From Stutzerimonas chloritidismutans AW-1 (GTDB lineage: Bacteria > Pseudomonadota > Gammaproteobacteria > Pseudomonadales > Pseudomonadaceae), in NCBI RefSeq assembly GCF_000495915.1, contig NZ_AOFQ01000005.1:62001-126000 (forward strand): DNA of 64,000 nt, in the 5' to 3' direction. The position numbers and the translations under genes are program-made. Shown piece by piece: positions 42,283 through 50,989 of the stretch. Under the pieces are notes generated by a model. That model had not been told where the DNA came from. It searched no databases and saw only the letters and a program-made list of their open reading frames with translations. How positions within the stretch are numbered: the stretch's first letter is position 1; every line of letters starts with the position of its first letter.

Positions 42283-43500
42283 ATGCAGGATGGGAAAGCC
42301 GTTCAGTTGCTGTTGAACGGGGAAGAGCACGGGCACGGCCACGTAGTCGAGAAGCTGCTGAAGCGGGCGGAACGCCTGGAATGCTTGGTGGCCTTCGCGA
42401 AGATCTCGGCCATCGGCGACTTGTTGAAGCCCTTGCGCAAGGCGCTGGAAGGGGGATTGAAGGCCAGGTTTGCGATAGGTCTGGACTTCTACCTGACCGA
42501 ACCCGAAGCACTCCGACAGCTCTTTGCGCTCGCCGAGAAGCACGCGCTCGTCCTGTACCTCAGCAACGCCAGCGACACCTTCCACCCGAAGATCTACGCC
42601 TTCCAGAATGGCAAGCAATGCTCGGTGATCGTCGGCTCGGCCAACCTCACCCACGGAGGCTTCTACGGAAACTACGAGGCATCGGCCCTCATCGACGACG
42701 CGAGCGGCGCGCTGATGGCATCTGTCACGCGACACCTCGATGCGCTGGTCGCGGACAGGATTCTCGTGCCAGCGACCAAGCCCCGGATTGATGCCTACGA
42801 GCGGGAGTACATCATCCACGACACTTGCCGGAAGGTGGCCAAGAAGCGTGCGCAGAAGGCGAGCCGAACCGAGGGGCCGGACTTCACGATCCTGGCCGAC
42901 CTCCTGGAGCTGATGAAAAGCGACGATTCAGCGCATGGATTCACCGCGCAGAAGACCGGCCGCAAGGGAAACCTGCGCCAGGCAAGGCGCAGGCTGGCAG
43001 AGCTGGCGGCCCTGAGCAGCAATGCCAGGCGGGACTTTCCGAGTAAGTACGACGCGCTGATCGGCCTGTTCCATTCCGGCGGGCTGCACCGCGGCAAGAG
43101 CCGGATCGCCAACCACCCAGGGCAGTTCGTGGCCGCAGTGGCGGACATCCTTGACCGGCGCAACCTCTCGCCTGCCGAAGCGTTTACCGTTCTACATCGA
43201 CATTTCGGCGCCATCACCGGAGCAGGCATCAACCTGCTGACTGAGATTCTGCACGCGCTGGACAACAAGCGGTTCGCCGTGATGAACCAGAACGCGGTGT
43301 CGGGACTGGCGCTCGCCGGCATCCGGGACTACCCACTGCATCCAACCAAGCAGAACGTCAGTGCGGAAAGCTACGCAAGGTACTGCGGGCATGCCGATAC
43401 GGTCAGACGATCGTTGGGCCTGGACGACTTCGCGGAGCTGGATGCACTGTTCAACTACGCCTATTGGCGGGAAACGGAAGAAGACGAAGCCGCGACCTGA
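42283..43500 (+). CDS. Phospholipase D-like nuclease-family protein, ICE cargo
   Basis: 405 residues from ATG 42283 with a GAGGGG site upstream. The N-terminal PLD-like domain has one HxK signature, HPKIYAF, followed by SVIVGSANLTHGGFYGNYEA, the H-x-K...G-S-x-N arrangement of restriction-associated PLD nucleases. A conserved helical C-terminal region (about 200-400) has no recognised domain. One HKD motif per chain usually means dimer function. It is + strand within a - strand operon and is bracketed by direct repeats, so it is probably inserted cargo. A defence or DNA-processing role is inferred. Confidence 0.75.
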   Translation: MQDGKAVQLLLNGEEHGHGHVVEKLLKRAERLECLVAFAKISAIGDLLKPLRKALEGGLKARFAIGLDFYLTEPEALRQLFALAEKHALVLYLSNASDTFHPKIYAFQNGKQCSVIVGSANLTHGGFYGNYEASALIDDASGALMASVTRHLDALVADRILVPATKPRIDAYEREYIIHDTCRKVAKKRAQKASRTEGPDFTILADLLELMKSDDSAHGFTAQKTGRKGNLRQARRRLAELAALSSNARRDFPSKYDALIGLFHSGGLHRGKSRIANHPGQFVAAVADILDRRNLSPAEAFTVLHRHFGAITGAGINLLTEILHALDNKRFAVMNQNAVSGLALAGIRDYPLHPTKQNVSAESYARYCGHADTVRRSLGLDDFAELDALFNYAYWRETEEDEAAT

Positions 43501-43511
43501 CTGGATCACCC

Positions 43512-43550
43512 CACGGAAGGCGACCTGTTCCGTCTATCCCCTGGGGATAG
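43512..43550 (+). repeat. Right copy of the 39-bp direct repeat
   Basis: CACGGAAGGC at 43512-43521 and CTATCCCCTGGGGATAG at 43534-43550, spaced exactly as in the left copy. It lies 11 bp after the PLD-like stop and just past the 3' end of the STY4528 gene. Confidence 0.7.
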
Positions 43551-43551
43551 C

Positions 43552-44754
43552 TCAGGGATCGCGCAAGGCTGAACGCAGCCGTGCGAGGTAGGCGCGCGCC
43601 ACCTCGGGGTCGGCTGGGCGGGAGGCCGAAGGCGACGACGATGACGCGGGCCCCGCAGCTCGCGGCGCGGGCGGCGCTCCTGCGTCGGTGCCCGCCCACG
43701 CCTTGAACTCCCCGCGGATCGCCTTCTGGATGATGCCAAACAGGTAGCCGGCCGGGTTGCGCACCGCGCTGTTGTGGCAGCGTGCCGCCCACTCGTCGAG
43801 AACGGCCTGCCGCTGCGCCTCGTCCACCTGCTGCAGCGCCACCAGCGCGCCGGCCTGCTGCTCGTCCTTCAAGCGCAGGAAACGCTCGGGCAGTCGCAGG
43901 TTCTGCAAGGCCCTCGCGCGCGGTACTGTACGTACTTCATTTATACGATCATTACGTACTGTACGGTCCTCCTTCGGAATCCGAAGAGAGCTGTCCGGCG
44001 CGGGTTTCGGCCCTGCTTCGGATTCCGAAGACGGGCGCGCAGCATTCCGAAGAAGGGCTTCCTGGCCTTCTTCGGATTCGTGGTCCGCACCCTCCTGTGG
44101 ATAACCTGGCGTCGTCCAGCCATGCCGCGCCATGCGCTGCGCCAGCACTTGCAGACGGGTCGGCAGTGTGCGCCCGCTGAGCAGCGGGTCTTCGGCGATC
44201 TCCCGCAGCGTGTTCATGCCCACGACCTGCACCGCCTTCGCCGCGTGCGTGAGCGCCTGGCTCACCAGGCCCAGGTAGTCCGGGTCGAGCTGCATCGCCT
44301 CGAAGGGTGACAGCGGTTCGTCGTGCAGCACGTAGAGGTTGCCTTGGATACGGCCGGTCTTGGGATCGCGCCGCCGCCGCACCAGGCTGAGCCAGCGCGT
44401 CAGCCGCAGCAGCGTCAAGGCGCGCGCCACGGTCTCGTGCGAGGCTTGCGCCGCACAGGGCATGGACGCCAGATATGGGCGGAGCTGGTCGTAGGTGGGA
44501 AAGGCGGTCACGCCGTCGTCGTTGAGCTGCAGGCGGAACACCTGCCAGGCATTGCGCTCCAGCGGCGTCAGGCGCCGGTCGAGGAACAACGCGCGCGGCA
44601 CGCTCTCGTGCCGGTTGCCGCTGTAGAGAAAGCCGTCCTGGCTCGGCGCCGTGCCCTGCGCCGGTTCCTTCGGCTCAAGGTGCCGCAGCGCCTCGTCGAA
44701 CAACGCCGACAGCGCAACCGGGCCATCACGCCGTGGAGCGTCGCCCGTCGTCAT
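43552..44754 (-). CDS. STY4528-family ICE replication protein
   Basis: 400 residues. The N-terminal winged-helix-like region has LTPLERNAWQVFRLQLNDDG, VTAFPTYDQLRPYL and SHETVARALTLLRLTRWLSL, a replication-initiator style DNA-binding domain. A low-complexity linker (about 220-290: EAGPKPAPDSSLRIPKEDRT) and a C-terminal segment NPAGYLFGIIQKAIRGEF follow. The DNA encoding the linker contains iteron-like palindromes and a DnaA box, so the protein may initiate at a site inside its own gene. The family is named for pathogenicity-island replication. Confidence 0.85.
   Translation of the reverse strand: MTTGDAPRRDGPVALSALFDEALRHLEPKEPAQGTAPSQDGFLYSGNRHESVPRALFLDRRLTPLERNAWQVFRLQLNDDGVTAFPTYDQLRPYLASMPCAAQASHETVARALTLLRLTRWLSLVRRRRDPKTGRIQGNLYVLHDEPLSPFEAMQLDPDYLGLVSQALTHAAKAVQVVGMNTLREIAEDPLLSGRTLPTRLQVLAQRMARHGWTTPGYPQEGADHESEEGQEALLRNAARPSSESEAGPKPAPDSSLRIPKEDRTVRNDRINEVRTVPRARALQNLRLPERFLRLKDEQQAGALVALQQVDEAQRQAVLDEWAARCHNSAVRNPAGYLFGIIQKAIRGEFKAWAGTDAGAPPAPRAAGPASSSSPSASRPADPEVARAYLARLRSALRDP
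43923..44104. other. Candidate ICE replication origin inside the STY4528 gene
   Basis: Within 182 bp are: direct repeats GTACTGTACG at 43923-43932 and 43956-43965, flanking an AT-rich stretch (CTTCATTTATACGATCATTA); palindromes CTTCGGAATCCGAAG (43972-43986) and CTTCGGATTCCGAAG (44016-44030); partial copies ATTCCGAAG (44044-44052) and CTTCGGATTCG (44070-44080); and TGTGGATAA (44096-44104), a perfect DnaA box. This is the layout of an iteron origin embedded in an initiator gene. Function is inferred. Confidence 0.5.
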
Positions 44755-44757
44755 GAC

Positions 44758-45318
44758 CTACACCAGCCCCTGGTCGACCCAGTTCCGTATCGCCGACCAG
44801 ATCACCGACATGGGCAGGGTCATGGCCTCGGCCAGGTCCATGGTCAGCGCCAGCATCGCCATGTCGTCGTTCAGTGCGATGTGCCGCTCCGTGATGCCGG
44901 CCTTCCAGCGTTCCCACAGGGCCACGTCCTGCGCCTCGTCGAGCACCGGATGCCGACCCTTACGCTTGGGCAGCCCGAGGATGTCGCGGCGCAGCGCCAC
45001 TTCCTGATGCGTGAGGCCGTAGAACTTGCTGACCATCTCCGTGCTCGCCCCCAGGCGCAGCATGCGGTCCACCGTGGCGATCTCCCGCTCCACGTCGTGC
45101 ACCTGGCTCAGCAGCCGCTTCAACACTTCCCGGTTCACCGACACCGAACACCACGACACCGTGGCATTCACCAGCATGCTCACGAGTTCTGGGTGCTTCA
45201 GCGCATCCAGCTCCTCCTCACCGAAGCCCATGGCCTTGCAGCGGCGCAACTGGCCGTTGCGCAGGTCATGCAGGGCCTGGGCGATCACGGCCTGGTTGAG
45301 CGGGTGCGGTGCCGACAT
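44758..45318 (-). CDS. DUF2857 family ICE protein
   Basis: 186 residues. LNQAVIAQALHDLRNGQLRR, RCKAMGFGEEELDALKHPEL, VDRMLRLGASTEMVSKFYGL then THQEVALRRDILGLPKRKGR resemble a FlhC-like or HTH-containing DUF2857 protein, which in ICEclc-type elements belongs to the activator/replication cluster. AGGAGG lies 8 bp before the ATG. It lies 3 bp upstream of the STY4528 gene. A regulatory DNA-binding role is plausible (FlhC-like), not shown. Confidence 0.8.
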   Translation of the reverse strand: MSAPHPLNQAVIAQALHDLRNGQLRRCKAMGFGEEELDALKHPELVSMLVNATVSWCSVSVNREVLKRLLSQVHDVEREIATVDRMLRLGASTEMVSKFYGLTHQEVALRRDILGLPKRKGRHPVLDEAQDVALWERWKAGITERHIALNDDMAMLALTMDLAEAMTLPMSVIWSAIRNWVDQGLV

Positions 45319-45335
45319 ACGGGAGCCTCCTGCGC

Positions 45336-46985
45336 TCAGGAATCCTGGCTCGCTACGCCGGCTTCCAGATCCAGCAGCCGGCGCGCCAGGCGCAGCAGAC
45401 GGAACAGCTTTACCAGCCCGGCATCGCTCAGGCGCGTGACCAAGCCGCCGTGACCATGCAGCAGCGGCCCAAGGTCATCGGCCAGCCGCGCGCTGTCCAG
45501 CCCGGTCGCGGGTGCCGGCGCGGTGCTCAGCGCGTGCAGCAGGGTCAGCATCGCACGCGCGAACGCCGGGAGCGCCTTCGCCTGGCCCACGGCCGGCGTC
45601 ACGCAGACGAAGCCGATGCCGCCATCGCTGGCTTCGATGTGGTCGCCCACCGCCGCTTCCCCCGCGATCTCGCGAGCGAACTGCGCGATATGCACGCGCA
45701 GGCGATCCGGCACGTCCAGGCCCGGCTCGATGTACCAGACATCCGAGATGGGAAAGAGCCCGCCAACCTGCACCGGGATCGCACGCAGCGCGTCGGCCTC
45801 GAAGTCGGGTAGCTTGTCGCCGAGCTGATCCGCGACCATCCTCTGGATGGACTGCAGGCGCTCGGTGGTTGGGGCCGGCGTCACGATGTGCCCCTGCAGG
45901 CGCTCGTCGCGCTGCCCGTCCCGGGCGTTTGGTGCAGCGGCAGGTGGTGCCGAGGGTGTCTCTGCCGGTGGCGCGACGGGCGAGGTGTCCCGTGGCGTTG
46001 GCGCCGCGGGCGACAGTTGCGGCGTGATGGCTGGCGCCGCAGGTGCGACAGGCGTTGCCGGGTTCGGCGCGGCCGGCTCGCTGGTCAATACTCGCTGACG
46101 GCTTTCGCTGTCATCGACCTCCAATGCCAGCGTGTCGTAGTCCGCTTCCAGCAGCTCGGCCATCTGACCCACCAGTTCGTCCTGCACGCGCTGGGGCGAG
46201 AAGCCCTCCGGCTGCGTGTCGAACTGCGACAGCACATCCTGAAACAGCGAAGCGAAGTCCACGGTCAGCGGCCGGCCCAGCGCACGCCGCTCCCAGGTGC
46301 GCTCGCACGCCTTGCGCAGCACTGCGAGCCGGTCCACCTGATGCCGGCCCAATCCGCCGTACAACAGCGTCGGGATCGCCGGCAGCAGATAGCGCACCGC
46401 ATCGTTCATGCGGCTGATGTGTGACTGCGGCACCGGATAGCCGTCGGCCGTCAGTCGCCGCGCGAGTTCGCTTTGCGACAGCGCCTGGCCGCTTTCCTGC
46501 TCGTAGAACTCGCGCGCCTTCTCGATGCCCAAGGCCCGCTCGATAAAGGTCAGGCCGCCGCGCAGCTCGTTCTCGGCCAGATGCCCGGTCAGCGCCACGA
46601 TTTCGCCGCGCGCCGGCCACGGGCGGAACAGGCACGCAATGCGGAAGAAGCGTTCCTCCTTGGTCTCGCTCCACAACTCGCGCAGGATCGCCAGCCGCGT
46701 GTTGCCGCCGTTGCGAATGATGTAGTGCGCCTCGCCCGGCCTGCGCGTGATCGCGGGGGGCGCGTCCAGCCCACGTTCGCGGATGGACGCCTTGATCTCC
46801 GCATAGGCCGGGTTGCGCGTCACGCGTGGGTCGTGGTCGTAGGGCCGCAACTGGTCCAGCGTCACCACCATCGGCGTGTCGGCGATGGGGTCGCTCAAGG
46901 TCGCGGCCGAAGGGCCGCTGCGCTCGAAGCCGGTGGCCAGCAGCTTGGCAGCCATGTCCTGCGGCGTCAGCTCAGCCACGGCCAT
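45336..46985 (-). CDS. parB: ParB-family partition protein
   Basis: 549 residues from ATG 46985 (AGGAGA directly upstream; in-frame starts at 47030 and 47042 are alternatives). ParB nuclease-like domain: VVTLDQLRPYDHDPRVTRNP, then IKASIRERGLDAPPAI and IIRNGGNTRL. An HTH follows (SQSELARRLTADGYPVPQSH). A long Pro/Ala linker (about 320-380) leads to the C-terminal dimer region. It binds parS-like sites and, with ParA, stabilises the excised ICE. Much longer than chromosomal ParB, as usual for PFGI-1/clc-like ICEs. Confidence 0.9.
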   Translation of the reverse strand: MAVAELTPQDMAAKLLATGFERSGPSAATLSDPIADTPMVVTLDQLRPYDHDPRVTRNPAYAEIKASIRERGLDAPPAITRRPGEAHYIIRNGGNTRLAILRELWSETKEERFFRIACLFRPWPARGEIVALTGHLAENELRGGLTFIERALGIEKAREFYEQESGQALSQSELARRLTADGYPVPQSHISRMNDAVRYLLPAIPTLLYGGLGRHQVDRLAVLRKACERTWERRALGRPLTVDFASLFQDVLSQFDTQPEGFSPQRVQDELVGQMAELLEADYDTLALEVDDSESRQRVLTSEPAAPNPATPVAPAAPAITPQLSPAAPTPRDTSPVAPPAETPSAPPAAAPNARDGQRDERLQGHIVTPAPTTERLQSIQRMVADQLGDKLPDFEADALRAIPVQVGGLFPISDVWYIEPGLDVPDRLRVHIAQFAREIAGEAAVGDHIEASDGGIGFVCVTPAVGQAKALPAFARAMLTLLHALSTAPAPATGLDSARLADDLGPLLHGHGGLVTRLSDAGLVKLFRLLRLARRLLDLEAGVASQDS

Positions 46986-47208
46986 TCTCCTGCGCTTGCC
47001 GGTCGGCGCGGCGAAGCTGTGAGTGGGCATTGCGGTCGGCACGGTGGTCGCTCGCCGTCGAGCTGGTGTAGATCGACGCGCAGCCTTGCTTCGTGAATTT
47101 CAGGTGCCCGCCGGACGTGCGAACCACGCGCCAGCCTTCGCCCAGCGCGAACTCGATCAGCGCGCGCAGCCGTTCGCGGCCGCGCGCCAGTTCATGCGCG
47201 CTCGCCAT
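46972..47208 (-). CDS. Small HicA-like basic protein between parA and parB (shi-like position)
   Basis: 78 residues. ALGEGWRVVRTSGGHLKFTK then ASIYTSSTASDHRADRNAHS follow the HicA/dsRBD-like pattern (GGHLKF with a later S/T-x-SDHR). It overlaps parA by 17 bp and parB by 14 bp, so it is translated only as part of this operon. In ICEclc a small gene, shi, acts with parA between parA and parB to stall host division. Equivalence here is suggested by position, not by recognised sequence identity. Confidence 0.7.
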   Translation of the reverse strand: MASAHELARGRERLRALIEFALGEGWRVVRTSGGHLKFTKQGCASIYTSSTASDHRADRNAHSQLRRADRQAQENGRG

Positions 47209-48058
47209 GGCCGGCCCCTCCCGCGTCGGCCCGACCGGTGACCAGCGCGAAGCGCTCCCGCCACACGGGGAACAGCTCGCCGGCCAGCGTGCGCATGGTC
47301 TCCAACGCCGCGGGCGCCGTGCGCCCAGCCGGCTGCCGGTACTCCACCCGGTGCACCGGCAATCCTCGTGTCGCAGCGCGCGGATAGGCTTCGATGGCCG
47401 GTACGTCGGTGCCCAGCACCTGCACGCCGGCCTGTTCCTGAAACACCTGTCGCAGCGCCTGCTGGACCAGCCGCGCATTCGACGACACAGGATGCACACG
47501 GTTGATGAGCAGACGCAGCGGCGGCGGCTCGATGCCCAGGTGCCGATACGGCGCGATGTCCTCGATCAGTTGCAGCGTGCCGCGCCGCAGCTCGCGCGCC
47601 GCGAGGATTTCCGGCGTCACCGGCGACAGCGCCAGGTCGGACGCCAGCACCGCCATCTCCAGCAGCACGCTGCGCGCGCCCTGGGTGTCGATCAGCAGCA
47701 AGTCGTAGTGCGTGCGGAAGACGGGAAGCAGATGGCGCAGTCGCAGGCGCCCATCCGGAGCGTGCAGCAGCAGCGTGTTCAGTTCGCCGCTGTCGTCGTT
47801 GGAGAGCACCAGGTCCAGGCCCGCGATCACGGTACGCGACACCAGTTGCTCGATGCGCCGCTCGTTGAAGGCCAGCATCTGGTAGATGCCGCCGGGCGCG
47901 CGAACGTCCAGCGTGAAGTAGCTCGACAGCGTGGGCTGCACGTCCAGGTCCAGCAGCAGCACGCGCAGCCCGGCATCGGCGATGAAGCCGCCCAGGTTGG
48001 CCGCCGTCGTGGTCTTGCCCACGCCGCCCTTGGTCGAAATGATGGACACCACCTGCAT
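47192..48058 (-). CDS. parA: ParA/Soj-like partition ATPase
   Basis: 288 residues from ATG 48058 (GGAG upstream). Deviant Walker A STKGGVGKTTTAANLG (about 8-23), LLIDTQGARS (Walker B/A') and the dimer helices of MinD/ParA ATPases. It drives partition of the excised element and is the diagnostic right-end gene of this ICE family, usually close to the attachment site. Genes downstream are overlapped: the HicA-like gene then parB. Confidence 0.93.
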   Translation of the reverse strand: MQVVSIISTKGGVGKTTTAANLGGFIADAGLRVLLLDLDVQPTLSSYFTLDVRAPGGIYQMLAFNERRIEQLVSRTVIAGLDLVLSNDDSGELNTLLLHAPDGRLRLRHLLPVFRTHYDLLLIDTQGARSVLLEMAVLASDLALSPVTPEILAARELRRGTLQLIEDIAPYRHLGIEPPPLRLLINRVHPVSSNARLVQQALRQVFQEQAGVQVLGTDVPAIEAYPRAATRGLPVHRVEYRQPAGRTAPAALETMRTLAGELFPVWRERFALVTGRADAGGAGHGERA

Positions 48059-48098
48059 GGGCTTCTCCTCGTCGAATGGCATGAACCGAGAAGAAGCG

Positions 48099-48317
48099 TC
48101 AGGCGCGTTCTTTGAGGCGATCGGCGATCCACTGTTCGATCTCCACCGAGTCCCAGCCCACCGCGCGCACGCCCAGGCGCAGCGCCTTGGGGAACTTGCC
48201 TTCCTTCATGAGGCTGTAGATGTGCGCGCGCTTGAAGCCGGTCTTGGCTTCGACCTCGGCGCGGCGCAGGATGCGGTGCTCGGGCGGCAAGGCCGGCGCG
48301 ATGGTCTGCGAAGACAT
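48099..48317 (-). CDS. alpA: AlpA/MerR-like excisionase-type regulator
   Basis: 72 residues from ATG 48317 (AAGGAG 9 bp upstream). A single winged HTH: HRILRRAEVEAKTGFKRAHI, then YSLMKEGKFPKALRLG and DSVEIEQWIADRLKER, the AlpA signature. It lies 40 bp before parA. AlpA-type proteins act as transcription activators or excision factors for integrated elements, so this is a candidate ICE excision or early-operon regulator. Confidence 0.9.
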   Translation of the reverse strand: MSSQTIAPALPPEHRILRRAEVEAKTGFKRAHIYSLMKEGKFPKALRLGVRAVGWDSVEIEQWIADRLKERA

Positions 48318-48441
48318 GAGAGGCACTCCTTGACGCTCGATGGCGTTGTTCAGAAAGTGCCTCGCATTCCATATGCTGCTGCTGCGAGATTCACTGCAAC
48401 TGCAGAACACGCAACTGCAATTGCAGTCTGCTGTTACAGGC

Positions 48442-49197
48442 TCAGCGCGATGCATCCAGGTGGCGACGCGCCTGTGCCAGCTTGCTCCACAGCGTTCGCT
48501 CGCTGATGCCGGGCCGCCCTTCATGGTGGGCCAGTAGCGCACTGATCACCGCATCCATGTTGCGGAAGGACGAGTAGGCAGAGCCCGCGGGGGACTTGCC
48601 CAACAGCAATGTCAGCAGGCCGCCAATGATGTTCAGGTAAGTCGATTCGCTGCGCAGGCCCGGTTCACTCGCATCGCCCTCACGAATGCTACTGGCATGC
48701 TCCTTCGCCAACGCTTCGTGCTGTGCCTTCAGCGCCGCATGTAGTTGTGCGAGTTCGGCAAGCTGCAGCTTGGCGGCCTCGCGATCGGCCAGCAACACGT
48801 TCAGCATGGCGACGCTCACCGAAGGATGCAGTTCGCGCTCGATGCCGTCGAACAGGAATGGAGGCCGCTCACCGGGGTAGTAATGCGACATCCACGCCTT
48901 CAGGTCGACGTGGCGCACGATCAACGCAGGATCGTCGAGTGCGGGGCGCTGAGGTTCCTGCGCCATGCCTGCCTTGCCGTAAGAAAGCTCATCGTGTGCC
49001 AATGCGTCGAAGATGCGCTCGGAGAAAAGGCGCAGCAAGGGCCAGCGCGGAAAGTCGTTCGGCTCAGGCATGGCACGTGGCCCGAGCGTTTCCAGAATCC
49101 GCGGCTCAAAGCGCAACAGTCCCGCCCAACGGACGGCCGCCTCGATCGGGCGGTAGTAGATCCTGGCGCCAAAGGCAAGGCAACTCGATTTCTCCAT
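48442..49197 (-). CDS. Conserved ICE right-end protein, unknown function
   Basis: 251 residues from ATG 49197. Blocks: GARIYYRPIEAAVRWAGLLR, LKAWMSHYYPGERPPFLFDG, a helical coiled-coil stretch LAELAQLHAALKAQHEALAK, and TYLNIIGGLLTLLLGKSPAG with RTLWSKLAQARRHLDA at the end. Soluble apart from one short hydrophobic run. It is the first gene before alpA, where ICE-end genes of regulatory type occur. Not recognised as a known domain. Confidence 0.65.
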   Translation of the reverse strand: MEKSSCLAFGARIYYRPIEAAVRWAGLLRFEPRILETLGPRAMPEPNDFPRWPLLRLFSERIFDALAHDELSYGKAGMAQEPQRPALDDPALIVRHVDLKAWMSHYYPGERPPFLFDGIERELHPSVSVAMLNVLLADREAAKLQLAELAQLHAALKAQHEALAKEHASSIREGDASEPGLRSESTYLNIIGGLLTLLLGKSPAGSAYSSFRNMDAVISALLAHHEGRPGISERTLWSKLAQARRHLDASR

Positions 49198-49751
49198 GTC
49201 GCGTGCGTCCCATCGTCGGATCGAACTCTGGCAGACGCGCACCGCCCAAGTGGGCGAGGCGATTGCCCAGAAATCCGGATGAAGCGCAGGACCGGCCGGG
49301 ATCGTGGAAGGAAGCGTTGCATCGGCGCTGACGGCCGGCTAAGGGCGAACTACATCTTGCTACGCTTGAAACTCCTCAACCATGATGCGGGCGCTTTGCC
49401 TTTGGACCGGCACGCGGCTTGGTGGTCGCGCTCCCCTGGGGTCAAGCATGGGTGCCGCGCTTTACCCGAAACCTGGCCAAAGTTTTCCGTAGGAATTCCA
49501 ACGGCGTAAAGTGCCAATGCGTCAACAGGATGAGCCGGTTTGCAACCAGCAAAAGCTCATGCGTTCCGCGTCAGTGAAATGACCGCGGCGGCGAGCCCGC
49601 AGGCGAGTGCCGGAGTACGGAAGGGCGCAGCAATTGCGTCGAAACTGGAATCAGTACAGCGCATGAGCCATGCAGATCGGGTCAGCCGCAAGACCAAAGA
49701 TGAATCGCGCAATCCGAGAAAACTAGCCGCGCACCTTTCGATAGATCTGCG
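49198..49751. other. Gene-poor end of the ICE backbone
   Basis: 554 bp with no strong gene. A + strand frame (ATG 49579 to 49782, ending in DLRQIARDVLAS) has an acceptable length but no clear ribosome-binding site and overlaps lysR by 31 bp; it could be a short relic. CCCCTGGGG at 49433-49441 resembles the centre of the 40246-type palindrome, but its outer arms are not paired. No tRNA or att-like sequence is visible, so the true ICE end is not located. Confidence 0.4.
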
Positions 49752-50663
49752 TCAGATCGCGCGTGATGTGCTTGCGTCCTGATGACATACACGTTCGGCG
49801 CGTTCGATGAACCGCTGCAACGGCTCCGTCATGCCACCCTCGGTTCGTAACAGATAGGTGGTTATCGATGCGCTCTGACCGGCCAACGGGCGGACAACAA
49901 CATCCGCCGGCTGGCAAGTTGCCAAGTGCGCGGCAGTGGAAAAACTTAGCCCGTACCCTGCGGCCACCAACGTCAGCATCAGCCCGTGAGAAGCGGCATA
50001 CTCAGCCACGATCGGTTGGACATCGACAGAGCGGAACAGTCGTTCGCTCTGCCGACCGCAACCTTGGCATGCCCGTGGATCACAAAGTACCAGCGGATAG
50101 CTCACCACTTCCTGCAACGGCACTTCCTTGAAGGCTACAAGCGGGTGCCGTGCGGGCAGGATCACTACCAAGGGGTCGGCCCACAGCGGCTCAGCAATGA
50201 TCCCGTCCTCCACTTCATTGACCATTGCAAAGCCGGCGTCGAACAGATTTGCGTTCAGCCCCTGCACGAGTTCGGTCAGCGGTACTTCGGAGAGCCGGAT
50301 GTTTACCTGCGGCGACTCTTCGCGGCACAGTGCAAGCAGTGCTGATAGCCTCGCCCGTCCTATGTCTCTCGACAGCGCGATTCGCAAAATGCCCTGAGAA
50401 CCGGAGGCAGCAGCCTTCGCGCTGGCCACTGCCTGCTCAACGCTCAACATGATGCGGCGGGCGTCGTCGAGGAAGACTCGCCCTGCCCAAGTCAGGGTTG
50501 CGCCCCGCGGCGTGCGACTGAGCAACGTCACGCCTAGAGTTGTCTCCAACTTGCGGATCGTGCGTGATAGGGGAGATTGTTCTATATGCAGCCGCCTAGC
50601 GGCTCGACCGAAGTGCAGTTCCTCGGCTACAGCAATGAAACAGCGAAGATGACGTAAGTTCAT
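49752..50663 (-). CDS. LysR-family transcriptional regulator
   Basis: 303 residues. N-terminal HTH: LRHLRCFIAVAEELHFGRAA, then RLHIEQSPLSRTIRKLE and GVTLLSRTPRGATLTWAGRV. The C-terminal effector domain has LRIALSRDIGRARLSALLAL, VVILPARHPLV and MLTLVAAGYGLSFSTAAHLA. It binds a small inducer that cannot be predicted. Intact and complete. A second, decayed LysR copy of related type lies just upstream. Confidence 0.88.
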   Translation of the reverse strand: MNLRHLRCFIAVAEELHFGRAARRLHIEQSPLSRTIRKLETTLGVTLLSRTPRGATLTWAGRVFLDDARRIMLSVEQAVASAKAAASGSQGILRIALSRDIGRARLSALLALCREESPQVNIRLSEVPLTELVQGLNANLFDAGFAMVNEVEDGIIAEPLWADPLVVILPARHPLVAFKEVPLQEVVSYPLVLCDPRACQGCGRQSERLFRSVDVQPIVAEYAASHGLMLTLVAAGYGLSFSTAAHLATCQPADVVVRPLAGQSASITTYLLRTEGGMTEPLQRFIERAERVCHQDASTSRAI

Positions 50664-50989
50664 GCGCAGTCCCTCGTGACGTGACCAGTCCTTATGATCG
50701 TAGGGAGCCGCATGCGTGCGGAGAAGAGGCCGGCATGTCTTGCAGCGGCTGCCGTCGCCGGCTCACAGCACGCGGGCAATGGTGTCCGGAGTTATTGCAA
50801 CGCTGCTTGAACGCGGGCGGCGGTCATGGCGGATGGCTAGCTAGAGCACTCGCGCCAGCGCGCCTCGGCTATCTTCTGTGGCCGCAGCGACCCGAGGAAG
50901 ACAGTCGCGGCGTCTTACGTCACTCCCCGAGGGCGAGCGATTTGGTCTGTCGACACGGGCGGCGGCGCAGCGTCTGAAGTTCGCGCCAG
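50664..50989. other. Region upstream of lysR, no supportable gene
   Basis: 326 bp between the lysR start and the LysR relic. Short frames on both strands lack initiation signals and contain rare codons. It probably holds the lysR promoter and decayed sequence. Confidence 0.4.

Noticed and set aside
49429..49444. Fourth copy of the CTATCCCC palindrome
   Set aside because: Only the CCCCTGGGG centre matches; the outer arms are not complementary.
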